NCBI RefSeq assembly: GCF_000716535.1
Contig: NZ_JNWV01000025.1
Coordinates: 62,001-126,000, forward strand
Length of the DNA stretch: 64,000 nucleotides
Reading direction: 5' to 3'
Source of the DNA: Streptomyces flaveolus
GTDB lineage: Bacteria > Actinomycetota > Actinomycetes > Streptomycetales > Streptomycetaceae
This document shows positions 53,700 through 61,725 of the stretch, in pieces. The notes under the pieces were generated by a model. The model was not told the DNA's origin. It saw only the letters and a program-made list of their open reading frames with translations, and did no database searches. A program made the position numbers and the translations under genes. Each line of letters starts with the position of its first letter. The first letter of the stretch is position 1.

Positions 53700-53812
53700 G
53701 CTGAACCCTCCGCGGGCGATCGGGCTCGCGCGAGGACCACAGGTCCCCGCGCACACCGTTGCGGGTCAGCGCCGGACTCTCACCGGACTTCCCCCACGGG
53801 AGGCAAGGCGAG
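53700..53812 (-). promoter_or_regulatory. Cobalamin riboswitch
   Basis: The leader on the minus strand carries the cobalamin-riboswitch core: GGGAAGTCCGGTGAGAGTCC, then GGCGCTGACCCGCAACGGTG, followed by GAGCCCGATCGCCCGCGGAG. These match the actinobacterial B12-box pattern (GGAAGcCGGTGcgAgTCCGGcaCTGaCCCGCaaC). It precedes the FecCD permease by about 115 bases, so adenosylcobalamin should repress the transporter, which is therefore probably a B12 or corrinoid importer. Confidence 0.85.
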
Positions 53813-53857
53813 CCTAACAAACGGCTCACCGGGGGCGCGCGTACCGGCGGTCGGTGG

Positions 53858-54165
53858 TCAGACGGCCTGGAAGACGAGGACCGCGTTCTGGCCTCCGGAG
53901 CCGAACGACGTGCTCAGGACGGCATCCATCCGGCAGGTGCGGGCGGCTTTGGTGACGATGTCGAGGTCGATGCCGGGCTCGGGGGTGTCGAGGTTCGCGG
54001 TCGGGTGGATGGTCTGGTGGCGCAGCGTCAGGACGCACACGGCGGCCTCGACGCCCCCGCGGCTCCCAGGGAGTGGCCCAGGATGCTCTTGGTGGCCGTG
54101 ACGGGCGGCGGTTGACGGAAGACCCGGTGCAGCACGGCGGATTCCATGCGGTCGTTCACCCGCAC
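53858..54165 (-). pseudogene. 3' remnant of a beta-ketoacyl-ACP synthase II (FabF) gene
   Basis: The last quarter of a FabF-type condensing enzyme survives without its catalytic cysteine region. Minus-strand sequence reads VNDRMESAVLHRVF, VTATKSILGHSLGAAG (the KxxxGH motif), then after a one-base loss near 54060 continues in another frame as GVEAAVCVLTLRHQTIHPTA and ends DAVLSTSFGSGGQNAVLVFQ before the stop. Sequence further upstream is not recognisable, so it is both truncated and frameshifted. It lies next to the riboswitch of the transporter operon and ahead of a secreted-protein gene. Confidence 0.85.
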
Positions 54166-54462
54166 CGGCCCGGATCGAAGCCACCGCGGCCCTCAGGCAC
54201 CTGCTCGCCCGGCGGCCCCGGCCGGCCGGTCACCGGGTGGTGCACTGCCCCGCTCGCGTGGCCCGCGGGGTGCGGAGCCTGCGCGTCCGGCTGGACCCGG
54301 GTGAGAGCCGGACGTAACCACCGACCGGTGACGTCTGTGACCGTTCTGTGGCACACGGGGGCACAACGAACCGCCCCCGGGACGGGTCGTACTCCACATG
54401 ACGGCCGGGGAGGGAACCGTCCTCACCGGCACCCAGCGCATCACACCGCACAGGGGGACACC

Positions 54463-55080
54463 ATGACGATCCGGACGCGGGGCATCCGCGGCACTCTGAC
54501 GGCCCTGGCCACCGGCACCGCCCTCGCCTTCGCGGCGGTCCCGGCGACGGCTGCCGCCGGCACCGCCGGGGCACCCGCCTTCCTCGACCCGGCGGAGCTG
54601 CCGCCCCACCCGTCGTCGCCCTGGTACGCCGGCCCGGTCACCGCCGGCCAGCCGGACCCGCTGCCGATCTGCGTCGGCGAGGCGCTGCCGTCGGTCTCCG
54701 TGCACCGCTCCTACTGGACGGAACTCGACACCAACGCCCTGCAGGTCACCGTCGTCGAGCGCGACGAACAGCACGCCGCCGACTTCGCCGCCCTGCTGCG
54801 CGAGGACCTGGCGGGCTGCGCGAAGAAGCTCGCGTCGCAGTCCCCGGACATCACGGCGGCGAAGAAGTACTACGGCAAGGTCAAGGTGGCGGAGGGCGCC
54901 CACGTCTACGGCATCCACACCGCCGCGTCCTGGGGCGCCTCCGACATCGCCCTGTTCTCGGTCGGCCGCGACGGCAGGACCGTGACGGTCGTGAAGTGGT
55001 CCCAGATGGGCACGTTCCGCGACGCCCCGGTCAAGGCCTTCAAGACGACCACCCGAACGGCGGTCGACAAGCTCTCCTGA
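54463..55080 (+). CDS. Secreted hypothetical protein
   Basis: A 205-aa protein with signal peptide GTLTALATGTALAFAAVPAT and a cleavage site near AAAG. The mature part starts with a Pro-rich stretch and has two cysteines (PICVGEALPS and LAGCAKKL) positioned as in small extracellular sensor-like domains. Short basic segments such as AAKKYYGKVKVAEGAHVYGI follow. Function unknown. ATG 54463 has AGGGGGA 5 bases upstream. A strong hairpin follows the stop. The roughly 300 bases upstream hold only the FabF remnant edge and its promoter. Confidence 0.8.
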   Translation: MTIRTRGIRGTLTALATGTALAFAAVPATAAAGTAGAPAFLDPAELPPHPSSPWYAGPVTAGQPDPLPICVGEALPSVSVHRSYWTELDTNALQVTVVERDEQHAADFAALLREDLAGCAKKLASQSPDITAAKKYYGKVKVAEGAHVYGIHTAASWGASDIALFSVGRDGRTVTVVKWSQMGTFRDAPVKAFKTTTRTAVDKLS

Positions 55081-55092
55081 ATCCCGTCAGGA

Positions 55093-55134
55093 CGCGGTTC
55101 TCCGGTGGGTCGGACGGCCCACCGGAGAACCGCG
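55093..55134 (+). terminator. Strong hairpin terminator after the secreted protein gene
   Basis: A perfect 17-bp inverted repeat, CGCGGTTCTCCGGTGGG and its complement, with an 8-base loop, 13 bases after the stop codon. It is the strongest hairpin I found in the window. Confidence 0.88.
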
Positions 55135-55267
55135 TCGACGTCACGTGCCTACAGTGGAGAGAAGCCTCCACCCGCCTGGCCGCGCACGCGGTACGCCGTC
55201 CGGGGCCTTCGGTGCCGGACGCCACATCACCCGCCCGATGGTGGGTACTCCCGCAGAGGAGGTTCCG

Positions 55268-55624
55268 ATGTTCGAGGCATCCGATATCCGTGAGTGGCGA
55301 GGTCACGACGTCGTCGACCCGAAGGGTCACAAGATCGGCGTCCTGGAGTCGGTCTATGTGGACACGTCCACCGACCAGCCCTTCTTCGCCACGGTGACCG
55401 TGGGCATGCCCACCCGTCGCCGTCTGGTGTTCGTGCCGCTCCCCGGTGCGACGGTCGGTCCCGGCTACCTGAAGGTCGCCCACAGCAAGGACCAGGTCAA
55501 GAAGGCTCCGGCGATCGACCCCGACGGCGAACTGCCCGTCGCCGAGGAGCCGGGTGTCTTCGCCCACTACGAGCTGACCTACACGCCCGGCGCCGGCGGC
55601 GAGCGACGCCTGGCCCGCCGCTGA
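55268..55624 (+). CDS. PRC-barrel domain protein
   Basis: A 118-aa protein with a PRC-barrel: WRGHDVVDPKGHKIGVLESV (about 10), TVTVGMPTRRRLVFVPLPGA, then KVAHSKDQVKKAPAIDPDGE. Such small Streptomyces PRC-barrel proteins are cytoplasmic and often linked to stress; the function is not established. ATG 55268 has GAGGAGG 6 bases upstream. A 57-aa membrane protein follows 26 bases later in the same direction. Confidence 0.88.
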   Translation: MFEASDIREWRGHDVVDPKGHKIGVLESVYVDTSTDQPFFATVTVGMPTRRRLVFVPLPGATVGPGYLKVAHSKDQVKKAPAIDPDGELPVAEEPGVFAHYELTYTPGAGGERRLARR

Positions 55625-55650
55625 CGCTCCGAAGCCCGCCGGGAGACCCG

Positions 55651-55824
55651 ATGAGTGTGTTCCTGTTCCTGATCCTCGTGGCCGTCGTCCTGGGCATCAT
55701 CGGATTCGTCGTCCACGGCCTGCTCTACCTGCTGGTCATCGGCGCGGTCGTGCTCGTCCTCGACCTCGTCTACGCCGGCGTGCGCTTCCGCCGGGGAAGC
55801 AGCAGGCACCGCCTCGTCCGCTGA
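55651..55824 (+). CDS. Small membrane protein (57 aa)
   Basis: A 57-aa, very hydrophobic peptide with two spans, FLFLILVAVVLGIIGFVVHG and LLYLLVIGAVVLVLDLVYAG, and a basic tail RFRRGSSRHR, so both ends should be cytoplasmic-side or paired. It resembles the lmo0937/DUF-type small stress membrane proteins common in actinobacteria. ATG 55651 has GGGAG upstream. Probably co-transcribed with the PRC-barrel gene. Confidence 0.8.
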   Translation: MSVFLFLILVAVVLGIIGFVVHGLLYLLVIGAVVLVLDLVYAGVRFRRGSSRHRLVR

Positions 55825-56002
55825 CCGGACGCGACGCCCCCGCCGCCGCGGACGTGGCGCGTTCGGTGCCGCTCGCGCGTGGAGCGAGTGCCCCGCCGTG
55901 AGCGACGGTTCCCAGCGACGAACGACGCGGTCGCGCGTTCCCCGCGGATGACGGCAAGCTGGTACAGACATGCCCATAAGGGTCGTACGGCAGGGAGCGG
56001 TC

Positions 56003-57175
56003 GTGGATGGTGCGCAGAGCATGACCGTAGGCGTGCTGGGTTCCTACGGCGGCCGGAACGTGGGCGACGAGGCGATCCTCACCGCCCTGCTGGACAGCGT
56101 CCGGGCAGGCCGGCCCGACACTCGCTTCGTGGTGTTCTCCCGAAGTCCCCAGCACACCCGCCGGGTCCACCCGGATGTCGAGGTCGTCGGGTGGGAGGGC
56201 GTCTGCCGGGAAGGCATCTCCGCGCATCTGCGCCGGCTGAGCGTCCTGGTGCTCGGTGGCGGCGGGATCCTCTACGACACCGAGGCGCGACGCTATCTGC
56301 GAACCGCCCGCACCGCCCAGGAACTCGGCGTGCCCGTCTTCACCTATGCCGTGGGGGCGGGGCCGCTCACCGACGAGTCGGACTGCGCGTGGGTCCGTAC
56401 GGTGCTCTCCGACGCGGTCGAGGTGACCGTGCGCGACGAGGAGTCGAAGCTCGTACTGGAAGAGGCCGGGCTCGACCGGCCCGTCCTGGTCACCGCCGAT
56501 CCGGCGCTGCTGCTGGAACCCGGCGGCCGCGGCGCGGCGCTGCTGCGGGCCGAGGCCGTACCGCGCGGCGTGCGCCTGGTGGGCATGAGCGTGCGGGAAC
56601 CCGGGCGAGCGGCGGAGCACCTGGACGAGGAGGGGTACCACCAGCTCCTCGCCAGTGTCGGTGACTTCCTCGTCCACCGGCTGGACGCGCATGTCGTCTT
56701 CGTCTCCATGGAACGCGGCGACATCCGGCACGCGCACGCGGTGGCGTCACGGATGGCGGAGGCGGACCGCTGCACCGTGCTGCACGGCGATCACGGGCCG
56801 CAGGAGGTCCTCGACATCGTCAAGCAGCTCGATCTGGCCGTCGGCATGCGGCTGCACTTTCTCATCTTCGCCGCGCTGGCCGGGATCCCCCTGTTGCCCC
56901 TGCCCTACGCGGGCAAGGTCTTCGACTTCGCCCAGCAGGTCGGCGCGCCGGCCCTGCGCGGTGTGGTCCGGGAGACGTCGGGGCTGCTGCTGGCGGAGGT
57001 GGACCGCCTGTGGGACGAGCGGCGCGCCCGGGTGGCGGACACGGCCGTGCGTACGGCGGCGATGCGGCTGCGGGCGGCCCAGACGGCCGAGCGGCTCCTC
57101 GCCTATCTGGACAGTGTCGCCGCGCACGACGTCGTACGCCGCGGCATGCCCGTGACGGCCTCCGCCGCGGGCTGA
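56003..57175 (+). CDS. Polysaccharide pyruvyl transferase family protein
   Basis: A protein of about 390 aa of the PS_pyruv_trans (CsaB-like) family, GT-B-like fold. Signature segments are GVLGSYGGRNVGDEAILTAL near the N-terminus, VLVLGGGGILYDTEARRYLR (about 80), FTYAVGAGPLTDE, DAVEVTVRDEESKLVLEEAG and MRLHFLIFAALAGIPLLPLP (about 285). The family adds pyruvate ketals to surface glycans, though many Streptomyces members are uncharacterised. GTG 56003 has CAGGGAG 7 bases upstream; ATG 55970 would add 11 residues with no good ribosome site. It is followed after 36 bases by an FAD oxidoreductase. Confidence 0.88.
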   Translation: MDGAQSMTVGVLGSYGGRNVGDEAILTALLDSVRAGRPDTRFVVFSRSPQHTRRVHPDVEVVGWEGVCREGISAHLRRLSVLVLGGGGILYDTEARRYLRTARTAQELGVPVFTYAVGAGPLTDESDCAWVRTVLSDAVEVTVRDEESKLVLEEAGLDRPVLVTADPALLLEPGGRGAALLRAEAVPRGVRLVGMSVREPGRAAEHLDEEGYHQLLASVGDFLVHRLDAHVVFVSMERGDIRHAHAVASRMAEADRCTVLHGDHGPQEVLDIVKQLDLAVGMRLHFLIFAALAGIPLLPLPYAGKVFDFAQQVGAPALRGVVRETSGLLLAEVDRLWDERRARVADTAVRTAAMRLRAAQTAERLLAYLDSVAAHDVVRRGMPVTASAAG

Positions 57176-57211
57176 GGCAGACGGCCACCGGTTCTCCGAG
57201 GGGAGTGAGAC

Positions 57212-58621
57212 GTGTCCTACCTGATGCCGCCGCGCGTTCCCCGCACGGTGGAGCTTCCGCCGCGCAAGGCTCTGCACGCGGGGTCGACGCAGGTACTGGT
57301 GATCGGCGGCGGCCCGGCCGGCATCGGCGCGGCCCTCGGTGCCGCCAACGCGGGCGCCGAGGTGGTCCTCGTGGAGCGCTACGGGTTCCTCGGCGGCAAC
57401 GCCACGGCGGCGCTGGTGATGCCCCTGATGAGTTTCCACAACGAGGTCAAGCAGGCCGTGGCCGGCGACACCACCCGCCTGCTGCCGCCCGATCACGGCG
57501 AGGGCGAGCCGGTCGTCGGCGGGGTGCTGTGGGTGCTGCTCGACCACCTGGTGCGCGCGGGAGCGGCGATCCGGCCCTCACTGGAGACCGGCTACACCGT
57601 GCCCTTCGATCCGGAGCTGTTCAAGCTGGTGGTGTACGAGCTGCTGGAGATGCACGAGGTCCGTACGCTCCTGCACGCCTTCGCCTCCGACGTCCTCAGC
57701 CTGCCGGACCGGGCGCGTGCGGTGTTCGAGACGAAGTCCGGGCCCCTCGTCATGGACGCCGACGTCATCGTCGACTGCACCGGGGACGGGGACATCGCCG
57801 CGGCGGCGGGGGCCGCGTACGAGATCGGCCGGCCGGAGGACGGCTGGACGCAGCCCATGTCGCTGATGTTCCGCATGGTCCGCTTCGACCACGACGACTT
57901 CACGGCCTACACCCGCGCCCACCCGGACCAGTGGCGGGGCGTGCACGGGCTGTGGGACCTGGTCCGCGCCGCCACGGACGCCGGGGAGCTGGACCTGCCC
58001 CGCGAGGACGTGCTCTTCTTCGCCACCCCCAACGCCGGTGAGGTGGCGGTGAACTCGACCCGCATCACCGAAGTCCTCGGCACCAGCGTGTGGGACCTGA
58101 CCCGGGCGGAGTTCACGGCGCACCGGCAGATGGCGCAGATCGCCCGCTTCCTGCGCGAGCGGGTGCCGGGCTTCGCGGACTCCTACGTCGTGCAGAGCGG
58201 CGTCCACGTCGGCGTGCGGGAGACGCGCCGGATCGTGGGCGAGTACCAGCTCACGGGCGACGACGTGCTCACGGCCCGCACCTTCCAGGACGCGATCGCG
58301 CGCGGTGCCTACCCGGTGGACATCCACAACCCGAGCGGCCGCGGCACCACGCTGAGACGGCTGCCGCGCGGGGAGTCGTACGACATCCCGCTGCGCTGCC
58401 TCTTCCCCCGGGGGGTGGACCGGGTTCTGGTCGCGGGCCGCTGCATCTCCGGGGACCACGTGGCCCACTCCTCCTACCGCGTCATGCCGATCTCCATGGC
58501 CACCGGACAGGCGGCGGGCGTGTGCGCGGCCCTGGCGGCGACCCAGGGCCGGCAGCCGCGGGACGTCTCGGTGAGCGCGGTCCAGCGGGAGCTGCGCGCC
58601 CAGGGCGCCAGTCTGCGCTGA
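57212..58621 (+). CDS. FAD-dependent oxidoreductase
   Basis: A 469-aa flavoprotein of the FAD_oxidored family. The Rossmann motif VLVIGGGPAGIGAALGAANA (about 28) and VVLVERYGFLGGNATAALVM bind FAD. IVDCTGDGDIAAAAGA (about 189) and VLVAGRCISGDHVAHSSYRV (about 408) are further family blocks. Members are often linked to sugar or cofactor catabolism, but the substrate cannot be read here. GTG 57212 has GGGGAG upstream. Pairing with the pyruvyl transferase-like gene suggests a common pathway on an acidic glycan or small molecule; that is inference. Confidence 0.9.
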   Translation: MSYLMPPRVPRTVELPPRKALHAGSTQVLVIGGGPAGIGAALGAANAGAEVVLVERYGFLGGNATAALVMPLMSFHNEVKQAVAGDTTRLLPPDHGEGEPVVGGVLWVLLDHLVRAGAAIRPSLETGYTVPFDPELFKLVVYELLEMHEVRTLLHAFASDVLSLPDRARAVFETKSGPLVMDADVIVDCTGDGDIAAAAGAAYEIGRPEDGWTQPMSLMFRMVRFDHDDFTAYTRAHPDQWRGVHGLWDLVRAATDAGELDLPREDVLFFATPNAGEVAVNSTRITEVLGTSVWDLTRAEFTAHRQMAQIARFLRERVPGFADSYVVQSGVHVGVRETRRIVGEYQLTGDDVLTARTFQDAIARGAYPVDIHNPSGRGTTLRRLPRGESYDIPLRCLFPRGVDRVLVAGRCISGDHVAHSSYRVMPISMATGQAAGVCAALAATQGRQPRDVSVSAVQRELRAQGASLR

Positions 58622-58710
58622 GCCGCCCGCCGTTCACCCGGACGGCTCAATCTCGGCGCCGGATCGGGGCCCGGGCGCATAACCGGGCGACCGCCGGTGA
58701 GACATCGGGC

Positions 58711-59487
58711 ATGGAGGAACTCGCACCGGGCGGCCGGCTACCGGCTCCGCGCCGCCCGACCGGATCCGACGTCGTGTTCACGGCGGACTTCGCTTCGGAG
58801 ACACAGTGGGTCGCGGGTCGCTCGTGGGCCTATCCGGACGGCGGCCCGGTCAATCCGGACGACGACAAACTGGACTACCTGGTGCCCGACGCCGACCACA
58901 GCCGCTCCGGGGTCTTCCGGGCCACCCGCCGGCCGGACGGCAGATGGAACACCGGACTGCTGACCACCGAGGGCAGCGAGGAGGGGTTCACGGTCCGGCC
59001 GGGTGACGTGCTGGAGGCCCGCGTACGGCTGCCCCTGGAGATCGGCGCCTGGCCGGCCATCTGGACCTGGCGGGACGGCGACCAGGAGATCGACGTCTTC
59101 GAGTACCACCCGGACCACCCGGACCTGCTGGAACTCACCAACCACGTGCGCGGCGCCGACCGCTATGTGCACGACGACGCCGTCCGCCCCGGCGCCTGGG
59201 TGGACCTGCGCACCGACTTCGGGCGCCGTTCGGTGGTCTGGTGGCTGAACGGCGCGCGGGTGTTCTCGGACGGGCGGGGCGTGGGCCGCGCCTGGCACGC
59301 CTATCTGATCGTCAATCTCTCGGTGAGCGCCGGGCGTTACCATCCGCCGCCCGAGGCCGACACCACCGAGATGAGCTTCGAGGTGAGCAGTCTCGTCGTA
59401 CGGCGTCCGGGTGCGGACGGCAGGGACGAGGGGGACGTCGGTGGTGAGCACAGCGGGGCCGCCGCCGTGGGCGGCCCCGCCGGGTGA
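58711..59487 (+). CDS. GH16-like beta-glucanase fold protein lacking a signal peptide
   Basis: A protein of about 258 aa with a concanavalin-like GH16 fold. The catalytic motif appears as DGDQEIDVFEYHPDHPD (ExDxxE, about 130) with LEIGAWPAIWTWR before it and VVWWLNGARVFSDGRG after it. No signal peptide or membrane segment is present, unusual for a polysaccharide-degrading family, so it may act inside the cell or be exported atypically. The ribosome site before ATG 58711 is weak. Its last codons form a terminator-like hairpin (59453-59480). Confidence 0.82.
   Translation: MEELAPGGRLPAPRRPTGSDVVFTADFASETQWVAGRSWAYPDGGPVNPDDDKLDYLVPDADHSRSGVFRATRRPDGRWNTGLLTTEGSEEGFTVRPGDVLEARVRLPLEIGAWPAIWTWRDGDQEIDVFEYHPDHPDLLELTNHVRGADRYVHDDAVRPGAWVDLRTDFGRRSVVWWLNGARVFSDGRGVGRAWHAYLIVNLSVSAGRYHPPPEADTTEMSFEVSSLVVRRPGADGRDEGDVGGEHSGAAAVGGPAG
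59453..59480 (+). terminator. Hairpin inside the 3' end of the GH16-like gene
   Basis: An 11-bp perfect stem, GCGGGGCCGCC / GGCGGCCCCGC, with a 6-base loop, ending 4 bases before the stop codon. It encodes the Ala/Gly-rich tail SGAAAVGGPAG of the protein and probably terminates transcription in front of a convergent gene. Confidence 0.6.
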
Positions 59488-59513
59488 GACCCTGCCGTCC
59501 GGCCCGGTGAGCC

Positions 59514-59759
59514 CTACCGGCCGGAACCGGTCTCCTCGTCTCCCTGTCGGCGCTCCCCCGGCCGCTCCTCGCCGCCCACGCCCCGCAGGGGTTCGCCGGC
59601 GGCTGTGCCCTCCTCGGGCTGGTAGCCCTCCTTGGCACTGGCCGTACCCGGAATCGTCCGGTCGCGGGCCTGGCTCTCGCTGCCCGAGTGCGCTCCGGGC
59701 TCCTCCTCGTCGCGGGCCCGGGCGAACCGGTCGGCGGGCTCGTCGGTGTGTCCCGTCAT
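59514..59759 (-). CDS. Small hydrophilic, probably disordered protein (81 aa)
   Basis: An 81-aa protein with almost no hydrophobic residues, rich in Glu, Gly, Arg and Asp (RFARARDEEEPGAHSGSESQ, KEGYQPEEGTAAGEPLRGVG). ATG 59759 has GGAGGA 5 bases upstream, the main support that it is expressed. Such small disordered proteins are common in Streptomyces and often stress related, but no function is known. It is divergent from the PP2C gene at 59955. Confidence 0.65.
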   Translation of the reverse strand: MTGHTDEPADRFARARDEEEPGAHSGSESQARDRTIPGTASAKEGYQPEEGTAAGEPLRGVGGEERPGERRQGDEETGSGR

Positions 59760-59954
59760 GGCCGTCCTCCGATCCATTCGTGACACGCCCGGGTTCCCCC
59801 GCCGCGCTCCTTCACGCCCGGCGAGCTCCCCGGGAGCCTGAGCGACCGCGTCGGCGTGGCCGCAGGGGCCTTGCCCGTCCCGGGTGGTGCCCTCTTCGGA
59901 GTCCCGGGCCGCGTCAACCGGGAACGGCGAGGGGCGCTTGCGCCCTCGGGCGTC

Positions 59955-61706
59955 ATGCGGGACTGTTGCCATAAGACATCTGTTTTCCGTCGCAGAGAGG
60001 TGGTGGGGCGCGTCCCGGACGCGCCCCCGCGTGTGTACGGTTCCAGCGGCTCCCCCGTCGATCCCCGCTGCGTCGCGGCCGGCCCCGGTGCGGCCTGGGC
60101 GCATGCCCCGTACCCGGTGCTCGTCGCCGACCGGGACGGCGGCCTGGTCGAACTCAACGGCGCGGCCCGGCTGTTGTGGTGCGACGCCGTCCGCGGGGAC
60201 AAGCTCCGCGACACCGTGCCGTCCTGGCTCGCGGAGGCCCACGGACGGTTCACGGACGGGACGCCCGGTGCCGCGGGCCGGTCGGCCGGCGCCGTCGCGG
60301 ACCGGTTCTTCGAGGCGCACCCGACCCCGACGGACGAGGGCGACGTGGTGTGGTGGCTCGTCGACGACACCGACCGCCGGCTGGCGGAGGCCGCGCTGGC
60401 CGGGACACGCCGACGCGCCGCCCTCCTGGCCGATGTCTCCAGCCAGTTGTTGTCGACGCTGAACGTGACGTGGTGCATGGAGGCCACGGCCCGCATGGCC
60501 ACCGATCACCTCGCCGAGGCGGCCGTGCTCGTCGCCCCGCCGCTGGGCCGCCGGCACCCGCTCACGTACGCCTTCCGTGGCGGGCCGGTGACCCGGGTCA
60601 CCGCGTCGGTCGATGTGTGCGACGTCCCCGGCCTGGCCGAGGCCCTGCAAGGGTTCCCGCCGGTACCGGCGCGCTGGATCGACCCGGCCCGCCTGCCCGG
60701 CTGGTCGCGTCCGGCGGGCTTCCGCGAACCGGTGGGCTCTGTCATCGTCGCCCCGCTGCCCGGGCACGGTGTGTCCGCCGGCGCGCTGGTCCTCCTTCGC
60801 TCCAGCGGTGAACAGGCCTTCAGCGACGACGACGAACTCTTCGCCCGGCTCTTCGCGGCCCGGGCCGGGGCCGCGCTGTCGGCCGCCCGTCTGTACACGG
60901 AGCAATCCTCGATCACCGCCACGCTGATGCGGGAACTGCTGCCACCGCGGCTGGAGAGCGTGCACGGGGTGGAGTACGCGGGCGCCTACCGCCCGGCGCG
61001 GGACAACGAACACATCGGGGGCGACTTCTACGACGTCCATCCCGGCGCGGACCCCGCCGAGGAGAGTCTGGTGGCGCTCGGCGACGTGGCGGGCAAGGGC
61101 CTGGACGCGGCGGTGCTGACCGGCAAGATCCGCAACACGCTGCACGCGCTGCTGCCGCTGGCCACCGACCACGCACGCCTGCTGACCCTGCTCAACAGGG
61201 CGTTGCTGTCCTCCCCCCACACCCGGTTCGCCACCCTGGTCCTGGCCTCCGTCCGCCGGCGCGGCAGCGAGGTGGAGCTGCGGCTCACCAGCGCGGGACA
61301 CCTCCCCCCGCTGATCGTCCGTGCCGACGGCACCGTCGAGGAGGCCGCCACGCGCGGATCACTCATCGGCGCCCTCCCGAAGGTCACCGCCGCCACCGCC
61401 CGGGCGACCCTGCGCCCCGGCGAGACCTGTCTGCTCTACACCGACGGCGTCACCGAGGCCCGGGGCGGTCCGCTGGGGGACGAACTGTTCGGCGAGCACC
61501 GGCTCAAGCTGGCCCTCGCGCAGTGCGCGGGGCTGCCGGCCGAGGCTGTGGTCGAGCGGATCCAGATACTGACCGCCCAGTGGCTCGGTCCGGGCAGCCA
61601 CGACGACATCGCCACCGTGGCCATCGGCGCGCCACGCGCGGTGGACCGGACGACGGCGGAAGGTCAGGGCCGCCCCCGCTCCACGGCCCGCGGGAGGAAC
61701 CCGTGA
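59955..61706 (+). CDS. PAS-GAF-PP2C (SpoIIE-type) phosphatase
   Basis: A soluble protein of about 583 aa. A PAS-like domain (AHAPYPVLVADRDGGLVELN, about 50), a GAF-like domain (about 150-310) and a PP2C domain (about 325-555) with intact IGGDFYDVHPG, LGDVAGKGLDAAVL, LLYTDGVTEARG and SHDDIATVAIG. It should dephosphorylate a STAS-domain antagonist; one is encoded at 62882-63244. The start is uncertain: ATG 59955 lacks a good ribosome site, and GTG codons at 60000 and 60003 follow AGAGAGG too closely. Its stop overlaps a GTG (61703) behind GGGAGGA, the apparent original start of the B12-binding gene. Confidence 0.87.
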   Translation: MRDCCHKTSVFRRREVVGRVPDAPPRVYGSSGSPVDPRCVAAGPGAAWAHAPYPVLVADRDGGLVELNGAARLLWCDAVRGDKLRDTVPSWLAEAHGRFTDGTPGAAGRSAGAVADRFFEAHPTPTDEGDVVWWLVDDTDRRLAEAALAGTRRRAALLADVSSQLLSTLNVTWCMEATARMATDHLAEAAVLVAPPLGRRHPLTYAFRGGPVTRVTASVDVCDVPGLAEALQGFPPVPARWIDPARLPGWSRPAGFREPVGSVIVAPLPGHGVSAGALVLLRSSGEQAFSDDDELFARLFAARAGAALSAARLYTEQSSITATLMRELLPPRLESVHGVEYAGAYRPARDNEHIGGDFYDVHPGADPAEESLVALGDVAGKGLDAAVLTGKIRNTLHALLPLATDHARLLTLLNRALLSSPHTRFATLVLASVRRRGSEVELRLTSAGHLPPLIVRADGTVEEAATRGSLIGALPKVTAATARATLRPGETCLLYTDGVTEARGGPLGDELFGEHRLKLALAQCAGLPAEAVVERIQILTAQWLGPGSHDDIATVAIGAPRAVDRTTAEGQGRPRSTARGRNP

Positions 61707-61725
61707 CCGCTCCCCCGGCGACGAC

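Noticed and set aside
53786..53825. Iron-box-like TTAGGCTCGCCT upstream of the FecCD transporter
   Set aside because: Only half of the DmdR/IdeR consensus is present and it falls at the 5' edge of a clear cobalamin riboswitch, so iron control is not supported.
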